From assembly GCA_001795115.1 (NCBI GenBank), contig MGNI01000215.1, positions 20,582-27,390 on the forward strand: 6,809 nt of DNA, given 5' to 3'. The notes below the pieces were generated by a model, which ran no database searches, was not told where the DNA came from, and saw only the letters and a list, made by a program, of their open reading frames with translations. The position numbers and the translations under genes were made by a program. Below are positions 5,392 to 6,809 of this stretch, piece after piece. How positions within the stretch are numbered: position 1 is the first letter of the stretch; each line of letters begins with the position of its first letter. The stretch comes from Chloroflexi bacterium RBG_16_48_8. Its GTDB lineage: Bacteria > Chloroflexota > Anaerolineae > Anaerolineales > E44-bin32.

Positions 5392-6225
5392 ATGAATGGG
5401 ATGCATAAGACAACTGAATATGGTGATGTCTTGCGTTTTGATCTGGCTCGAACGATTGCGGGACGAGGTCGTTATTGGACGACAGCATATTATCTGGATG
5501 GCTTGTTGGTGGATACGGGATGCGCACATACCGCACTGGAATTGGCGAAAGCTTTATGCGATAAACCACTTCATCAAATCATCAACACCCACAGCCATGA
5601 GGATCATATTGGAGGAAATGGCCCCTTGCAGCGTCTCCGGGCTGAATTAGAGATCTTCGCTCATCCATTGGCCCTACCTGTCCTCAAGGATCCAAGGGGA
5701 ACGCAACCCCTACACTTCTATCGAAGGCTCTTCTGGGGCTGGCCAGAGGCATGTGAGGCTAAGGCCCTTTCGAACGATGACATGATCCAAACAGAGCGCC
5801 ATGAATTCAGGGTGATCTACACACCGGGTCACAGTAAAGATCATCTCTGCCTCTATGAGACGGAAGAGGCATGGCTCTTCTCAGGGGATTTATATGTGGG
5901 AGGAAAGGATCGAGCTTTGCGCAGAGGCTATGACATCTGGCAGATTATTGCATCACTGAAAAGCATATCCGAAATGCATCTGGCGATCCTTTTTCCTGGA
6001 AGTGCTCAGGTGCGTGCAGAACCGATGCAGGCGCTCAACGATAAAATCGCCTATTTAGAGGATCTGGGGGGAGGCGTACTTGAGCTTCATGAGAAAGGCT
6101 GGGATGTGCCTGCTATTGCCCGGCATCTGCTGGGGGGGCCAATGTGGGTTGAGGTTGTCACATTAGGGCATTTCTCCCGCCAGCAGCTGATCCATTCATT
6201 CCTACGAATTAACAAAGGGGAGTAA
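5392..6225 (+). CDS. Metallo-beta-lactamase-fold hydrolase
   Basis: A complete 277-residue cytoplasmic-type protein with no signal peptide. The first metal-binding block is NTHSHEDHIGGNG (65-77: H67, H69, D71, H72), followed by H147 in TPGHSKDH (144-151) and D166 in FSGDLY (163-168). This is the glyoxalase II/MBL-like hydrolase pattern for a dinuclear metal site that cleaves thioesters, esters or similar bonds. The last ligand, usually His in a PGHG turn, is Ser204 here (FPGSAQV, 201-207); H260 is a distant alternative. The C-terminal part (215-277) is helical with VTLGHFSRQQLIHSFL. The ATG at 5392 or the one at 5401 could be used; an in-frame TGA at 5359 limits extension, and the ribosome binding site is weak. 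It follows the broken transporter by 203 bp and converges on the TPP-binding gene 25 bp away. Substrate unknown. Confidence 0.9.
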   Translation: MNGMHKTTEYGDVLRFDLARTIAGRGRYWTTAYYLDGLLVDTGCAHTALELAKALCDKPLHQIINTHSHEDHIGGNGPLQRLRAELEIFAHPLALPVLKDPRGTQPLHFYRRLFWGWPEACEAKALSNDDMIQTERHEFRVIYTPGHSKDHLCLYETEEAWLFSGDLYVGGKDRALRRGYDIWQIIASLKSISEMHLAILFPGSAQVRAEPMQALNDKIAYLEDLGGGVLELHEKGWDVPAIARHLLGGPMWVEVVTLGHFSRQQLIHSFLRINKGE

Positions 6226-6250
6226 ACTGCAACAAGCCCGATTCGATTGC

Positions 6251-6808
6251 TCACGTTAGTTTTTCTAACGCTTCTTTAAATTGGGCGTAATCCGCTTTTA
6301 GTAATTTAATAGGACGCCTCTTTCCTGCTTCTGTCACCTTTAAACATATAAAGGTTGGACCCTGCACCGACAGGATCTCCTTGATTTGGCTTCTAAATAC
6401 CTCGGTTTGATCAAATTCGTACACTCGTGGAAACCCAGCAGCTTGCGCGAATCCGGCAAAGCTGATCCTTCCATCGCCTGGTATTGGGTGACCGCCGGTG
6501 GTCTGATATACACCGTTTTCAAAAAGGAAGCATACGAAATTTGGAGGTGCCATGTTGGCGATGGTCACAAGCGTGCCGAGGTTCATGAGCAGACTGCCAT
6601 CCCCTTCCAGGACGAAGACCTGTTTATCCGGTCTGGCCAAAGCTAATCCCAATCCAAAGGGGGCAGCTTTTCCCATGCAGCCGACAAAAGAAACCTCAGG
6701 ATACTCCGAGGATCTCTCAGGCCATTCCTTTCCTAAGTAGGTCAAGATGACGATCGCATCCTTGCGGTTTTGAGCGATGATTTGAAGGGCTTCTTTCTCA
6801 GGAATCAT
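6251..6808 (-). CDS. TPP-binding subunit, sulfopyruvate/phosphonopyruvate decarboxylase beta-like
   Basis: A 185-residue protein comprising a single C-terminal-type thiamine-pyrophosphate-binding domain. VGCMGKAAPFGLGLALA (42-58) is the usual GxMG entry motif. EGDGSLLMNLG (68-78) with ENGVYQTTGG (97-106) forms the GDG...N magnesium-diphosphate motif. The size and motifs match the ComE-type beta subunit of sulfopyruvate decarboxylase and the corresponding half of phosphonopyruvate decarboxylase. In those enzymes the alpha subunit carries the glutamate that activates the cofactor and completes the site. No alpha subunit is in the window; in this orientation it would lie just upstream, past base 6809. 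The start ATG is one base inside the right edge, so its ribosome binding site cannot be seen and a longer N-terminus is possible. Keto-acid decarboxylation is a family inference; the substrate could be another 2-oxo acid. Confidence 0.85.
   Translation of the reverse strand: MIPEKEALQIIAQNRKDAIVILTYLGKEWPERSSEYPEVSFVGCMGKAAPFGLGLALARPDKQVFVLEGDGSLLMNLGTLVTIANMAPPNFVCFLFENGVYQTTGGHPIPGDGRISFAGFAQAAGFPRVYEFDQTEVFRSQIKEILSVQGPTFICLKVTEAGKRRPIKLLKADYAQFKEALEKLT
6254..6270 (+). terminator. Possible weak terminator hairpin after the MBL gene
   Basis: CGTTAG-TTTTT-CTAACG, 6-bp stem and 5-nt loop, lies 29 bp after the MBL stop codon and inside the last codons of the convergent TPP gene. On the plus strand it is followed by CTTCTTT, a poor T tract. 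Termination of the plus-strand gene here is possible but weakly supported. Confidence 0.25.
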
Positions 6809-6809
6809 T

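Noticed and set aside
1..6809. CRISPR arrays, tRNA or rRNA genes, transposase genes
   Set aside because: No regularly spaced direct repeats, cloverleaf-type sequence, conserved rRNA segments or transposase-like proteins were seen on either strand.

Overview
This window reads as a bacterial chromosomal segment of medium GC content (near half by eye) with compact protein-coding genes, Shine-Dalgarno sequences and one convincing sigma70-type promoter. No rRNA, tRNA, CRISPR array, phage gene or transposase was seen. Nothing identifies the taxon. The gene mix (FadR-type regulator, M24 peptidase homologue, quinone-oxidoreductase-like protein, 3-hydroxyisobutyrate-dehydrogenase-like protein, sulfopyruvate-decarboxylase-like protein) recalls accessory catabolic loci of uncultured environmental bacteria, but that is only an impression.

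Layout. Four genes on the minus strand run leftward from about 3931: a GntR/FadR-family regulator (2962-3759), an M24 peptidase-family protein (1621-2844), a zinc-independent quinone-oxidoreductase-like protein (370-1338, GTG start) and the N-terminal third of a 3-hydroxyisobutyrate dehydrogenase family protein (1-291, cut by the window edge). A promoter with a TTGACA box and 17-bp spacing lies upstream of the regulator. Diverging from the regulator on the plus strand is a broken major facilitator transporter gene (4172-5188), followed by an intact metallo-beta-lactamase-fold hydrolase (5392-6225). Converging on the latter is a minus-strand gene for a thiamine-pyrophosphate-binding protein resembling the beta subunit of sulfopyruvate or phosphonopyruvate decarboxylase (6251-6808); its partner alpha subunit would lie beyond the right edge.

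How the genes may work together. A FadR-type regulator divergent from a transporter and upstream of several metabolic enzymes is a common arrangement for a locally regulated uptake and catabolism locus. The enzymes present (hydrolase-like M24 protein, two NAD(P)H dehydrogenases, MBL hydrolase, alpha-keto-acid decarboxylase subunit) would suit breakdown of a small organic acid, amide or sulfonate. The sequence does not reveal the substrate.

Most notable points: the transporter carries three separate one-base losses in G runs plus an apparent internal deletion around TM6/TM7; the M24 protein has Cys at one of the five metal-ligand positions; the MBL protein has Ser where the last metal-binding His is usually found; and the 412-bp divergent intergenic region holds a 131-bp stretch bounded by imperfect inverted repeats, abutting a perfect 12-bp hairpin.
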